Of a stretch of 64,000 bases of DNA, positions 16,475 through 25,503 are shown piece after piece. The notes beneath the pieces were generated by a model. It ran no database searches. It saw nothing but the letters and a program-made list of their open reading frames with translations, and was not told the DNA's origin. This DNA is from DASSFG01 sp035550375 (lineage in GTDB: Bacteria; Planctomycetota; Planctomycetia; Pirellulales; JAICIG01): NCBI GenBank assembly GCA_035550375.1, contig DASZPH010000022.1, forward strand, positions 38,123 to 102,122. Direction: 5' to 3'. The position numbers were made by a program, and so were the translations under genes. Within the stretch, counting starts at the first letter, position 1; each line of letters opens with the position of its first letter.

Positions 16475-18673
16475 GTGCACGACGTTTCGCTGGCCTTCTT
16501 TTGGCACCAGCACCAGCCTTATTACCCCGACGACGTGTCAGGGGATAACCCCATGCCGTGGGTCCGCCTGCACGGAACCAAGGACTACTGGGGAATGGCG
16601 ATGCTGCTCAAGGAAGTGCCCGAGTTCCGCGCCACGATCAACCTGGTGCCGAGCTTGCTCGACCAGTTACTAGCCTACACCGATCGCGGCCACCAGGACA
16701 CGCACCTCAAGGTGTCACGAACGCCGGCCGACGGCCTCTCGGACCAGGATCTCTACTACCTGCTCGACAACTTTTTCATGGTCCATCCGGACCAGATGAT
16801 TCGGCCCTACCCGCGTTACCTTGAGCTCTACCAGAAACGGGGCCTGTCGGTCGATTCGGCGGCCAAGGCGGCCAAGCGCTTCACGAAGCGAGATCTCGTC
16901 GACCTGCAATGCTGGTCGAACCTGACGTGGATCCACCCGCTGGCGTTTGAGGTGGATCGCGATCTGGCGGAATTCCGCGACAAGGGGCGGAACTGGACCG
17001 AGCAGGAGAAACTGTGGCTGCTCGACAAGCAGATGGAGCTGCTGCGGCAGGTCGTACCGCTCCACCGCGAGCTGGCCAAGGGGGGGCAGGTCGAGCTGAC
17101 GACGACGCCCTACTACCATCCGATCCTGCCCCTTTTATGCGACAAGCGGCTCGCACGGCAGGCCATGCCGCACGTCAACTTGCCCCAGCGGCTGGAGGGT
17201 TTTCCGGAAGACGCCGCGGAACAGGTGCGCCGGGCCGTGGCTTACCACGAGAAGCTTTTTGGGCACAAGCCGCGCGGCATGTGGCCTTCCGAAGGCTCCG
17301 TCTGCCAGCCGATCATCCCGATCCTGGCGGCGGCCGGAATTGAATGGATCGCCACCGACGAAGAAATTCTTTCCGCCTCGACCGACGGCTGGGTGGCCCG
17401 CGACGGCCACGGCTTTTTGCGCCACCCGGAGATGCTTTACCGACCCTGGCGAGTGGAAGAGAAGGGGCACGCGCTCGAGATCGTTTTTCGCGATCACGCC
17501 ATGAGCGACCAGATCGGTTTCCACTATCAGCGCTACCAGCCCCAGCACGCCGTCGACGACTTCATCGGCAAACTGGAGGCCATCGGCAACGCGACGGGAG
17601 CGAACGCCGGCCAGCGACCTACGCTGGCGAGCATCATTCTCGACGGCGAGAACTGCTGGGAATACTATCCCAACGCCGGCGTCGATTTTCTGCGTCAGCT
17701 TTATCGCCGGATCGCCAGCCATCCCAAGATCAAGCCGGTGCGCGTCGGCGACTATCTGCGCGATCATCCGGCCACCGACAAGGTGAACCATCTCTTCGCC
17801 GGGAGCTGGATCAGCCACAACTTCGGCATTTGGATCGGACACCCGGAGTGCAACCGGGCCTGGGACTTGCTTCATGAAACGCGCGAACACCTGGTGCGCG
17901 CCGGCAAGTCGGGTACAAAAAGCGCCCGCCAGCTCGAGGATGCCTGGACCGAGCTCTATATCGCCGAGGGGAGCGATTGGTTCTGGTGGTTCGGCGATTC
18001 GCACTCCAGCGCCCAGGATGCGCTCTTCGACCGGTTGTTCCGCAAGCATCTGCAAAACGTTTACACACGGCTGGACGAAGTGCCGCCGGCCGAACTGGCG
18101 CGCCCCATCAGCATGGGACAGCGTGCGGCCCAGGTGCATACGCAGCCAACCAGTTTGCTGAATGTGAAAGTCGATGGTCGGCGGACGTATTTCGAGTGGA
18201 TCAACGCCGGCCGCTGGTTGCCCACCGGTTCACGTGGCACCATGTCGATGGTGCAGGAGAGCCGGCTTGCCGCGCTTTACTTCGGTTTCGACGGCGACCG
18301 TCTCTATCTCAGGTTCGACCCTCGCGGCGGCACGGCGCGGGAGCGGTTTGCCGACATCGATACCGTGCGGATCGCCTTTCTTCAGCCGTCCGGCTTCGAG
18401 GTCTTGATCTCTCACCCCAACTGGCAAGAACCGATCCTGCAGCTTTACCACAACGACGTGGCCGTGAGCGAGTCGGGTGTCGTGGCGGCTGCCGAAATCA
18501 TGTTGGAGGTGGGGATTCCCTTCCGCAGCCTGGCCCTTTCGACCGACGACCCCGTGCAGTTCTGTGTCGAGTTCTTGAAGCAGGAGCAATCGCTTGACCG
18601 CGTGCCTCAGGAGGGAGCCATCGAAACGCTGGTCCCCTCGCCCGAATTCGAGAACATGATGTGGCAGGCGTGA
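16475..18673 (+). CDS. Glycoside hydrolase family 57 alpha-glucan enzyme
   Basis: A 732-residue GH57 protein. The frame is open to 16388, but the family N-terminus (HDVSLAFFWHQHQPYYPDD) begins right after the GTG at 16475, which has GGAGGAA 6-8 bases upstream. Conserved regions seen: the HQHQPYY block, WSNLTWIHPLAF, GMWPSEGSV with the likely nucleophile Glu273, IATDEEIL, and ILDGENCWEYY with the likely acid/base Asp390, then GSWISHNFGIWIGHPE. GH57 enzymes are retaining amylases, amylopullulanases, branching enzymes or 4-alpha-glucanotransferases acting on glycogen-like glucans. The C-terminal ~170 residues form a beta-rich accessory domain. There is no signal peptide, so action on cytoplasmic glycogen is likely; exact specificity cannot be told. 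Confidence 0.92.
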   Translation: MHDVSLAFFWHQHQPYYPDDVSGDNPMPWVRLHGTKDYWGMAMLLKEVPEFRATINLVPSLLDQLLAYTDRGHQDTHLKVSRTPADGLSDQDLYYLLDNFFMVHPDQMIRPYPRYLELYQKRGLSVDSAAKAAKRFTKRDLVDLQCWSNLTWIHPLAFEVDRDLAEFRDKGRNWTEQEKLWLLDKQMELLRQVVPLHRELAKGGQVELTTTPYYHPILPLLCDKRLARQAMPHVNLPQRLEGFPEDAAEQVRRAVAYHEKLFGHKPRGMWPSEGSVCQPIIPILAAAGIEWIATDEEILSASTDGWVARDGHGFLRHPEMLYRPWRVEEKGHALEIVFRDHAMSDQIGFHYQRYQPQHAVDDFIGKLEAIGNATGANAGQRPTLASIILDGENCWEYYPNAGVDFLRQLYRRIASHPKIKPVRVGDYLRDHPATDKVNHLFAGSWISHNFGIWIGHPECNRAWDLLHETREHLVRAGKSGTKSARQLEDAWTELYIAEGSDWFWWFGDSHSSAQDALFDRLFRKHLQNVYTRLDEVPPAELARPISMGQRAAQVHTQPTSLLNVKVDGRRTYFEWINAGRWLPTGSRGTMSMVQESRLAALYFGFDGDRLYLRFDPRGGTARERFADIDTVRIAFLQPSGFEVLISHPNWQEPILQLYHNDVAVSESGVVAAAEIMLEVGIPFRSLALSTDDPVQFCVEFLKQEQSLDRVPQEGAIETLVPSPEFENMMWQA

Positions 18674-18737
18674 GGCCTTTGCACTAGGCTTGATGTCCAC
18701 CGCGGGGTGTCTGAGATCACTTGTCGTGCAACCAGCC

Positions 18738-20243
18738 ATGCTTCTTGCGCCGCCCGATGAACATGATCAGTTGCTCATCGAGCGGACCCATCCGGCCGAC
18801 TGGACGAACCCGACGCCTGGCGGCCCTTATAATCTTGTGGCGATCGGCGGCGGCACCGCCGGAATCATCGCAGCTTTGGGAACCGCAACGTTGGGCGGCC
18901 GAGCGGCCCTCATCGAGCGGAATCTTTTGGGGGGCGATTGCCTGAATTACGGCTGCGTGCCGAGCAAGGCGCTGTTGCGCGCCGCGCGGGCCGTTTATCA
19001 ACTCTCGCTGGGCGAGCAATACGGCTTTCACCTCTCGGCACCGCCACAGTGCGATTTTTCGGTGATCATGCAACGCATGCGGCGGCTGCGGGCACAGATC
19101 AGCCAGCACGACAGCGCCTCACGGTTCCAGGCGCAAGGCGTCGACGTCTATTTTGGCCACGCGCGGTTCACGGGACGCGATCGCGTTGAGGTGGACGGCC
19201 GCCAGATTGTCTTTCGACGAGCGGTGATCGCCACCGGCGGCAGGCCCTCGTTGCCGTCCCTACCCGGCATCGACGCGATCGAATGCCTGACAAACGAAAC
19301 GGTCTTTTCTCTCACGGAGCTGCCGCGGCGCCTGATTGTGATCGGTGGCGGACCCGTCGGCTGCGAGCTGGCGCAGGCCTTTCGTCGCTTCGGCAGCGAA
19401 GTGCACCTGGTCCATCGAGGCGAGACACTGCTGGCGAAAGAAGAACCGGCCGCGTCACGGCTCGTGCAGGCGCAGTTCGAGAGAGAAGGCATCCACCTCC
19501 ATCTCGGTTGGACAACCCAAGCGGCCGAGAAAGTGGGGGATGCGAAGGGGCTGGTCATCGAGCGTCGCGGAGAGAAGAAGAAACTGCTCGCCGATGCGAT
19601 GCTGGCCGCGACCGGGCGCCGGCCGAATGTCGAAGACCTGGGCCTGGAGGCCGCTGGCGTGCGCGTGACCGATCAAGGCGTGGTGGTTGACGACCGTTTG
19701 CGGACGTCGAACCCCGCCGTTTACGCGGCCGGCGACGTCTGCTCGTCGTTCAAGTTCACCCACGCGGCTGACGCGATGGCCCGCCTGTGCATCCAAAACG
19801 CCCTGTTTCTCGGCCGTCGCCGTGCCAGCCGCCTTGTGATTCCGAGGTGCACTTACACCGACCCGGAGGTGGCGCAGGTGGGCCTCACGGCGCGCGAGGC
19901 GAGTGAGCGAGGCATTGCGTTCGAGACCTACCGCGTCGATCTGGCGGAGGTTGACCGGGCCATCGTCGACGGCGAAGACGAAGGTTACGCGGCGATCCTC
20001 ACGCACCGGGGAACGGGCAGGGTGCTCGGCGCGACGGTCGTGGCCCAGCATGCCGGAGAGATGATCGGCGAGATCGGGCTGGCGATGACAAGCAAGCTTT
20101 CTCTCTCGGCTCTGGCCGCCACGATCCACTGCTACCCGACGCAGGTGGAGGTGTTCAAGCGAATCGCCGATAATTACTCGCGCACCAGACTGACGCCGCT
20201 GGTGGCGACGCTGGCCCGCAAATGGCTCGCGTGGCGGAGGTAA
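18738..20243 (+). CDS. Pyridine nucleotide-disulfide oxidoreductase (mercuric reductase-like, class I)
   Basis: A 501-residue flavoprotein. The N-terminal FAD site YNLVAIGGGTAGIIAALG is followed by the redox pair GGDCLNYGCVPSKALL (Cys68 and Cys73), an NAD(P) site LIVIGGGPVGCELAQAFRRF, the second FAD block AVYAAGDVCSSFKFTH and the dimerisation motif IHCYPTQVEVFKRIADNY. The extended N-terminus PADWTNPTPGGPYNL matches the family called mercuric reductase-like, and supports the ATG at 18738; TTG/ATG codons at 18690 and 18693 would add 15-16 residues. It lacks an N-terminal heavy-metal domain and the C-terminal Cys pair of true MerA, so mercury reduction is unlikely. The stop is 2 bases before the GTPase ATG, so the two are translationally linked. 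Confidence 0.85.
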   Translation: MLLAPPDEHDQLLIERTHPADWTNPTPGGPYNLVAIGGGTAGIIAALGTATLGGRAALIERNLLGGDCLNYGCVPSKALLRAARAVYQLSLGEQYGFHLSAPPQCDFSVIMQRMRRLRAQISQHDSASRFQAQGVDVYFGHARFTGRDRVEVDGRQIVFRRAVIATGGRPSLPSLPGIDAIECLTNETVFSLTELPRRLIVIGGGPVGCELAQAFRRFGSEVHLVHRGETLLAKEEPAASRLVQAQFEREGIHLHLGWTTQAAEKVGDAKGLVIERRGEKKKLLADAMLAATGRRPNVEDLGLEAAGVRVTDQGVVVDDRLRTSNPAVYAAGDVCSSFKFTHAADAMARLCIQNALFLGRRRASRLVIPRCTYTDPEVAQVGLTAREASERGIAFETYRVDLAEVDRAIVDGEDEGYAAILTHRGTGRVLGATVVAQHAGEMIGEIGLAMTSKLSLSALAATIHCYPTQVEVFKRIADNYSRTRLTPLVATLARKWLAWRR

Positions 20244-20245
20244 CG

Positions 20246-22057
20246 ATGTCGAGTGAGTTGATGCACATCGAGCTGCTGGCCGAGGTCGACTCGCTGCTCG
20301 GCGAGATCGACACCTGGTCGCGCCGGGCCGACGACTGGCCGCCTTCCCGCCACGTGCAGGCTCTGGTCCACCGGTTGTCGGAGCGCACCGACACGCTGCG
20401 AGTGCGGCTCGACGCGCCGCTGGTGGTCGCCACGCTGGGCGGCACGGGGACGGGCAAAAGCACGCTCGTCAACGCGCTGGTTGGCGGCGAAGTGTCGCTC
20501 GCCGGACGTCAGCGCCCCACGACGCGGCAACCAATCCTCGTCTGCCGCGACGACCTCGAGCCCGATCAACTGGGAATTGCCGCCGAAAGCGTGCAGGTGG
20601 TGCACCGCAATCTCCCCATGCTGCGAGATTTTGTCCTGCTCGATTGTCCCGATCCCGACACGACCGAGGACGAGGACGCGCCGGGGACGAACCTGGCGCG
20701 GCTGCGGGAACTGCTGCCGCATTGCGACGTGCTGCTCCTGGCCACCACCCAGCAAAAGTACCGCAGCGCCCGTGTGGCCGAAGAGCTGGCCGCGGCGGCC
20801 GCCGGCGCACGCCTCGTCTTCGTCCAGACGCACGCCGACACCGACGACGATATTCGCGCCGACTGGCGGCGCATTTTGTCGGAGGAATACGTTGCCGGAG
20901 AGATGTTCTTTGTCGATTCCTTGGCCGCGCTGGCCGACGCTCGCCAGGGCGTGCAGCCGCGGGGGGAGTTCGCCCGGCTTCTGGGTTTCTTGTCGCACCA
21001 GCTTGCGGGTGCGGCCGCCAAACGTATCCGACGCGCGAATTTTCTCGACCTGACCGCCGAGACCCTCGCCGCCTGCCGCGCGCGGTTTGATGCCGCCCTT
21101 CCCAAAGTGGAAGAGCTGGAAGTGGGCATCACCGAGCAGCGCGCCAAGCTCGCGGCGCGGCTCGCCGCCGAAATGCGAGAGGAACTTCTCGCCAGCCGCC
21201 GTTCGTGGGAGAACCGCCTGCTGAGCGAAATCACCTCCTGCTGGGGCTTCAGCCCCTTCTCTTGCGTCCTGCGGCTCTACCAGGGGTTGGGCGGAGTTTT
21301 GTCGAGCGCGGCCTTGCTGCGGGTGCGCACGCCGGCGCAGCTTGCCCTGTGGGGCGCGTTCGAGGGAGGCCGCCGCTGGCGCACGCGGCGACAGGAGTCG
21401 GCGGCCGACGAGGCCTCGGCGCGGGCGGTGGCGGCGAGTTGGGATGAAAGCGAGCTCCGCACCGCCGCCATCATCGTCGACGGTTACGCGGCCGACGCCG
21501 GCCTGCCCCGCCGTGAAACGCATCTGGCGGCGGTCGAGCGCGAGGCGGGGGCGGCGGGCAAGGTATGGGTCGCCGTGGCCGGGAGCGAATTGCAACAGGT
21601 CATGGCCCGTCTGGCTCAACGCCATACCGGTTGGTGGGTGCGATTTCGCTATGAGCTGGCTCTGCTCGTCCTGCTGGGCATGTTACTCTACCGCTTTGGA
21701 AGAAACTTCTTCTACGATTCCTGGCTAGCGGTCGAGTTCGGGCTAAGAGAACAGGCTGAGCCGGTCCTGGGCACCGACTTTTTTCTTGGCGCGGGCTTCA
21801 CCTTCGTTCTCTGGTGCGCGGTGTTGCTGTGGCTATTCAGCATGCGGCTTCGTCGCGGCGTGCGCGGCGAAATTGAGCAACTCGCCGCGACCTGGAACAA
21901 TGCCAAACTGGTGTCACCCGTTTTTGCCGAACTCGAAGGCAAATGCCGGGAGATCCACGAATCTCGCCGCGACCTCGAGGGCCTCGAGAACAGGGTGAAC
22001 CAGCTCCGACATCGCCTGTCGACTCCCGATGCTCGGTTAGGCCATCGGATCGCGTAA
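20246..22057 (+). CDS. Membrane-anchored dynamin/Era-like GTPase
   Basis: A 603-residue protein. The ATG at 20246 has GGAGG directly upstream inside the end of the preceding gene; an earlier ATG at 20222 would overlap it. The GTPase domain shows the P-loop GGTGTGKST (65-73), a Thr-rich switch I region (RPTTRQPI), a DxxG-like DCPDPDT and a G4-like VFVQTHAD. After ~300 residues of helical, Glu/Arg-rich sequence come two hydrophobic segments (ELALLVLLGMLLYRFG and FLGAGFTFVLWCAVLLWLF) and a helical tail. This arrangement recalls bacterial dynamin-like proteins, which act on membranes as GTP-driven oligomers. The G4 motif departs from TKxD, so nucleotide specificity is uncertain. Coupled to the oxidoreductase; the functional link is unclear. 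Confidence 0.75.
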   Translation: MSSELMHIELLAEVDSLLGEIDTWSRRADDWPPSRHVQALVHRLSERTDTLRVRLDAPLVVATLGGTGTGKSTLVNALVGGEVSLAGRQRPTTRQPILVCRDDLEPDQLGIAAESVQVVHRNLPMLRDFVLLDCPDPDTTEDEDAPGTNLARLRELLPHCDVLLLATTQQKYRSARVAEELAAAAAGARLVFVQTHADTDDDIRADWRRILSEEYVAGEMFFVDSLAALADARQGVQPRGEFARLLGFLSHQLAGAAAKRIRRANFLDLTAETLAACRARFDAALPKVEELEVGITEQRAKLAARLAAEMREELLASRRSWENRLLSEITSCWGFSPFSCVLRLYQGLGGVLSSAALLRVRTPAQLALWGAFEGGRRWRTRRQESAADEASARAVAASWDESELRTAAIIVDGYAADAGLPRRETHLAAVEREAGAAGKVWVAVAGSELQQVMARLAQRHTGWWVRFRYELALLVLLGMLLYRFGRNFFYDSWLAVEFGLREQAEPVLGTDFFLGAGFTFVLWCAVLLWLFSMRLRRGVRGEIEQLAATWNNAKLVSPVFAELEGKCREIHESRRDLEGLENRVNQLRHRLSTPDARLGHRIA

Positions 22058-22085
22058 TGCGGCGTTTAACGGTGCCAAACGACGA

Positions 22086-22114
22086 TTGACCGGCATCCCT
22101 AAAGCCGCTATCAT
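22086..22114 (+). promoter_or_regulatory. Sigma70-type promoter of the rpsB operon
   Basis: TTGACC (22086-22091) and TATCAT (22109-22114) are separated by 17 bases, a near-consensus arrangement. They lie about 165 bases before the rpsB start. The intervening leader is long and GC-rich and could hold autoregulatory structure, though I see no defined motif. Confidence 0.6.
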
Positions 22115-22276
22115 CAACGACTTTCCGCCTTGAACGGCCCAAGGCGCGCCGTGGAGGCGCCAGCTCCTGGCCGGTCCCATTCAACGCCGGATGTCTGCGG
22201 CCCAACGGTGAAGGGCCGCGGAACGAGGCCGGTGTGCCTGTGAACGCCGAGATGCGTTCTTAGAAAGGAAGATTGC

Positions 22277-23041
22277 GTGGCAACAGTTCTCGTCAAGCAG
22301 CTTATCGAAGCGGGGGTCCATTTCGGCCACCGGGCTAGCCGTTGGAACCCGAAAATGCGGCCCTACATTTATGGGCGCCGCAACCTGATTCACATCATCG
22401 ACGTGCGGGAGACGGTGCGCGGCTTGATCCGCGCCCGTAAATATCTCACGCAGGTCGCCGCGGGCGGAAGCCTGGTCCTGTTTGTGGGCACCAAGCGGCA
22501 AGCCGCGGAAACGGTCGAACGTGAGGCCACCCGCTGCGGCATGCCTTTCGTCAGCGATCGCTGGCTGGGTGGCACGCTCACCAACTTCCGCACGATTCGC
22601 AGCCGCCTGACGCGCCTGGAAGAGCTGGAACGGCTCCGTTCGGGCGAAGAGTTGCAGGCCTATTCCAAGAAGATGCAGTCGGCGTTGAATCGCGAATATC
22701 GCAAGATGTTCCGCAACCTCAACGGAATGCGCACGATGAACCGGCTGCCGGAGTGCATGGTCGTCATCGACCCGCGCAAGGAGCACAACGCAGTGTTTGA
22801 GGCCCGTAAGCTGGGCATCACCACGCTGGCGCTGATCGACACCGACTGCGACCCCGACCTGGTCGACTTGCCGATCCCCGGCAACGACGACAGCATCCGC
22901 TCGATCGAGATCGTGCTGCAGCAGCTTGCCAGCGCGGTGATCGAAGGAAAGGCGAACGCGGCGGCCAGCGCGGGTGCCGCGCCCGAGGGAGCGCCCGGCG
23001 CCTTTACGATGCCCGCGGACGAAGATAAAGACGCGGAATAG
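22277..23041 (+). CDS. rpsB: 30S ribosomal protein S2
   Basis: A 254-residue S2 protein with a GTG start and AAAGGA upstream. The diagnostic blocks are present: QLIEAGVHFGHRASRWNPKM, YIYGRRNLIHIID, FVGTKRQAAETVEREA, DRWLGGTLTNFRTIR and LALIDTDCDPDLVDLPIPGNDD. S2 binds the 30S head-body junction late in assembly. The C-terminal tail is Ala-rich and acidic (DEDKDAE). First gene of the rpsB-tsf-pyrH-frr cluster, 17 bases before tsf, a gene order conserved across bacteria. Confidence 0.98.
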   Translation: MATVLVKQLIEAGVHFGHRASRWNPKMRPYIYGRRNLIHIIDVRETVRGLIRARKYLTQVAAGGSLVLFVGTKRQAAETVEREATRCGMPFVSDRWLGGTLTNFRTIRSRLTRLEELERLRSGEELQAYSKKMQSALNREYRKMFRNLNGMRTMNRLPECMVVIDPRKEHNAVFEARKLGITTLALIDTDCDPDLVDLPIPGNDDSIRSIEIVLQQLASAVIEGKANAAASAGAAPEGAPGAFTMPADEDKDAE

Positions 23042-23058
23042 CTAAACGGAGACAAAAA

Positions 23059-23889
23059 ATGCCAGAGATTACAGCGGCCATGGTCAAGGCTCTGCGCGAG
23101 CGTACCGGCCTGCCGATGATGGACTGCAAAAAGGCCCTGGAAGCCACGGGCGGCGACGAGGAAAAGGCCGTCGAGGAACTTCGGAAAGCAGGGATTAAAA
23201 CCAAGGAAACCCGCATCGGCCGCGAGACGTCGGCGGGCCGGGTCGCGGTCTACACCGACTTCGCCAAGGGCGTGGCGGCCATGATCGAGCTGCAATGCGA
23301 AAGCGCGCCGGTCGCGGGGGGCAAAGATTTCATCCAGTTCGCCAACGACCTGGCGAAACAGTTGGCCACGGGTCCGGGCGCCGCCGGCGGCGAGGAACTG
23401 CTCAAGCAGCCGATGCCCGGCAAGCCCGGCCAGACGTTCGGCGAGGCGCTCGACGACATGTACAATCGCATCCGCGAGGTGTTCAAGCTCGGCCGCGTGG
23501 TCCGGATCGACGGCCCTTGCGGCGCCTACGCCCATCACGACGGCTCGGCCGGCGCCCTGGTTGAGGTAAAGGGGGGCAACCCCGAAATCGCCAAAGACAT
23601 CGCCATGCACGTGGTCGCCTTCAAACCGGCCGCCGTGTCGAAAGAAGATCTCGATCCGGCTGCGGTCGAAAAAGAACGAGAGATACTTACCGAGGCGGCC
23701 CGCAAAGAAGGCAAGCCCGAAAACATCATCGGCAAGATGATCGAAGGGCGGCTCAAGAACTTCTTCGCCGAGAAGGTGCTGTTGGAGCAGCCGTTTGTGA
23801 AAGACGACAAGCGCACGGTAGGCAAGGTTGCCGACGAGGCCAAGATGAAGGTCGTGCGGTTTGTCCGCTGGGAGTTGGGCAAGGAGTAA
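23059..23889 (+). CDS. tsf: Elongation factor Ts
   Basis: A 276-residue EF-Ts, the nucleotide exchange factor for EF-Tu. The N-terminal UBA-like module is classic (ITAAMVKALRERTGLPMMDC, then KKALEATGGDEEKAVEELRK). The core has GRVAVYTDFAKGVAAMIELQ with the conserved CESAPVA segment, and the C-terminal domain shows DIAMHVVAFKPAAVSKEDLD and KFFAEKVLLEQPFVKDD-like sequence (NFFAEKVLLEQPF). GACAAAAAATG precedes the start. Cotranscribed with rpsB and, 3 bases downstream, pyrH. Confidence 0.98.
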   Translation: MPEITAAMVKALRERTGLPMMDCKKALEATGGDEEKAVEELRKAGIKTKETRIGRETSAGRVAVYTDFAKGVAAMIELQCESAPVAGGKDFIQFANDLAKQLATGPGAAGGEELLKQPMPGKPGQTFGEALDDMYNRIREVFKLGRVVRIDGPCGAYAHHDGSAGALVEVKGGNPEIAKDIAMHVVAFKPAAVSKEDLDPAAVEKEREILTEAARKEGKPENIIGKMIEGRLKNFFAEKVLLEQPFVKDDKRTVGKVADEAKMKVVRFVRWELGKE

Positions 23890-23892
23890 CGA

Positions 23893-24654
23893 ATGTCCGA
23901 AAAGTCGCCGGCCCGGCCCCGCCGCGTCGTCTTGAAGCTCTCCGGAGAAAGTTTCGCCCGCGCGGGCGAACGCGGCATCAGTATGCCGGAAGTCGTGCAC
24001 ATCGCCCGGCAGACGGCGCAAGCCGCCGGCAAGGGGGCGCAAATCGCCATCGTGATCGGCGGCGGCAACATCTTGCGCGGGGCGCAGTTCACTTCGGCCA
24101 GCACCAGCATTCAGGAGGCCACCGCCCACTACATGGGCATGCTCGCCACCGTCATCAACGGCCTGGCGCTGCAGGACGCCCTGGAATCGCTGGGATGCGA
24201 AACGCGGCTTTCGACCGCCATCCGGATGGACGGCGTGGCGGAGCCTTATATTCGCCGCCGCGCCCGCCGGCACCTGGAGAAAGGGCGGATCGTCATCCTG
24301 GCGTGCGGTACAGGCAGCCCGTTCGTCACCACCGACACCGCCGCGGCGCAGCGGGCGCTGGAGCTCGACGCAGACATCCTGCTCAAGGCCACGCGCGTCG
24401 ACGGGGTCTACAGCGACGACCCGGAAAAGAACCCGCACGCCGTCCTGTATAGCGAGCTGAGCTACGCCCAGGTCAGGGAACAAAACCTGCGCGTGATGGA
24501 CCCCACGGCCATCGCCCAGTGTATGGAACACGACATGCCCATCCTGGTGTTCAACTTCAAGAAAGACGGAAACATCGAGAAGGCGGTTGCCGGCGAAAAG
24601 GTAGGAACCTGGATCGGCAGCCAGGTTCTGGAGCGAACAAAAACGGAAGTGTAG
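23893..24654 (+). CDS. pyrH: Uridylate (UMP) kinase
   Basis: A 253-residue amino-acid-kinase-family UMP kinase, converting UMP to UDP with ATP. Seen: RRVVLKLSGESFA, IAIVIGGGNILRG, TAHYMGMLATVINGLALQDA, LACGTGSPFVTTDTAAAQRA and KATRVDGVYSDDPEKNP. The C-terminal VMDPTAIAQCMEHDMPILVF matches the allosteric hexamer core. The start is 3 bases after the tsf stop, so the two are translationally coupled. Supplies UDP for RNA and peptidoglycan precursors, the usual logic of its presence beside translation genes. Confidence 0.98.
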   Translation: MSEKSPARPRRVVLKLSGESFARAGERGISMPEVVHIARQTAQAAGKGAQIAIVIGGGNILRGAQFTSASTSIQEATAHYMGMLATVINGLALQDALESLGCETRLSTAIRMDGVAEPYIRRRARRHLEKGRIVILACGTGSPFVTTDTAAAQRALELDADILLKATRVDGVYSDDPEKNPHAVLYSELSYAQVREQNLRVMDPTAIAQCMEHDMPILVFNFKKDGNIEKAVAGEKVGTWIGSQVLERTKTEV

Positions 24655-24688
24655 GTGGGGCGTAAATGTAGGCGGGCTGACTCCTGTT

Positions 24689-24790
24689 CCCTTTCCCTTC
24701 GGGAGAGGGTTAGGGTGAGGGCGGTTGACAGATGGCTGGGTCCGTTCGCCAACCATCTCCTCACCCCGGCCCTCTCCCGAAGGGAGAGGG
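24689..24790. repeat. Paired dispersed hairpin elements between pyrH and frr
   Basis: Two hairpins in a 163-base gap. The first (24689-24709) pairs CCCTTTCCC with GGGAGAGGG with one wobble; the second (24770-24790) pairs CCCTCTCCC with GGGAGAGGG perfectly around GAA. The two copies are also inverted relative to each other, so they could form one long stem. They belong to the same family as 3117-3156. They may attenuate or process the operon mRNA between pyrH and frr. Confidence 0.7.
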
Positions 24791-24817
24791 TGAGAGAGCG
24801 TCCCATCGGGAGTTGCT

Positions 24818-25378
24818 ATGAGCGCTGATGAAATTCTCCTCGACGTCGAAGAGCGGATGGAAAAGGCCGTCGACAAGCTCAAGCACGATCTGGCGGGAAT
24901 TCGCACCGGCCGGGCCAACCCCGGCCTGGTCGATTCGCTGCGCGTCGAGGCATACGGCTCGCCGACGCCGCTGAAGCAGCTCGCCTCGGTCGGCGCCCCG
25001 GAACCGACGCAGATCGTCATCCGGCCCTTCGATCCCGGCACGCTTAAGGACATCGAAAAGGCGATCCTGGCCAGCGGCCTGGGCCTGACCCCGATGAACG
25101 ATGGCAAGCTGATTCGGCTTAACGTGCCGCCCCTTTCCACCGAAACGCGCCGCAAGCTCGTGGGTCGCATCAAGGAACTGGCTGAAGAGGCCAAGGTCGC
25201 CATCCGCAACGTTCGCCGCGACGGGAACAAGCACGCCGACCAGGGCGAGAAGGACAAGAGCCTTTCGGAAGACGATTGCGAGAGCGTCAAGGAACAGATC
25301 CAGGACCTGACCAAGAAGTTCGAGAACCGGGCGAGCGAGCTGTCCAAAGCAAAAGAAGAAGAGGTGATGGAGGACTGA
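24818..25378 (+). CDS. frr: Ribosome recycling factor
   Basis: A 186-residue RRF of normal length. Seen: RMEKAVDKLKHDLAGIRTGR, ANPGLVDSLRVEAYGSPTPL, IVIRPFDPGTLKDIEKAI, NDGKLIRLNVPPLSTETRRK and the long-helix return with RRDGNKHADQGEKD. With EF-G it splits the post-termination ribosome. GGGAG lies ~7 bases before the ATG. Separated from pyrH by the hairpin pair, so expression may be partly independent. It is the last gene of the conserved cluster. Confidence 0.98.
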   Translation: MSADEILLDVEERMEKAVDKLKHDLAGIRTGRANPGLVDSLRVEAYGSPTPLKQLASVGAPEPTQIVIRPFDPGTLKDIEKAILASGLGLTPMNDGKLIRLNVPPLSTETRRKLVGRIKELAEEAKVAIRNVRRDGNKHADQGEKDKSLSEDDCESVKEQIQDLTKKFENRASELSKAKEEEVMED

Positions 25379-25503
25379 GTTTTGCAGACCGCTTGCTTCG
25401 CGGCCCACCCACTGCGTGAGTGGATCGGCGTCGCAGTCTGCGGCGACACGGATGGCGAGGGGATCTAGCTAACTTCCCGGATACCGGGACGAGGGTGGGC
25501 GGG

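Noticed and set aside
18738..20243. Mercuric reductase (merA)
   Set aside because: No N-terminal heavy-metal domain, no C-terminal vicinal cysteines and no mer genes nearby.
22660..25449. Long open frame on the minus strand over rpsB-tsf-pyrH-frr
   Set aside because: It runs antisense to four certain genes; high-GC codon bias creates such shadows. No domain signal.
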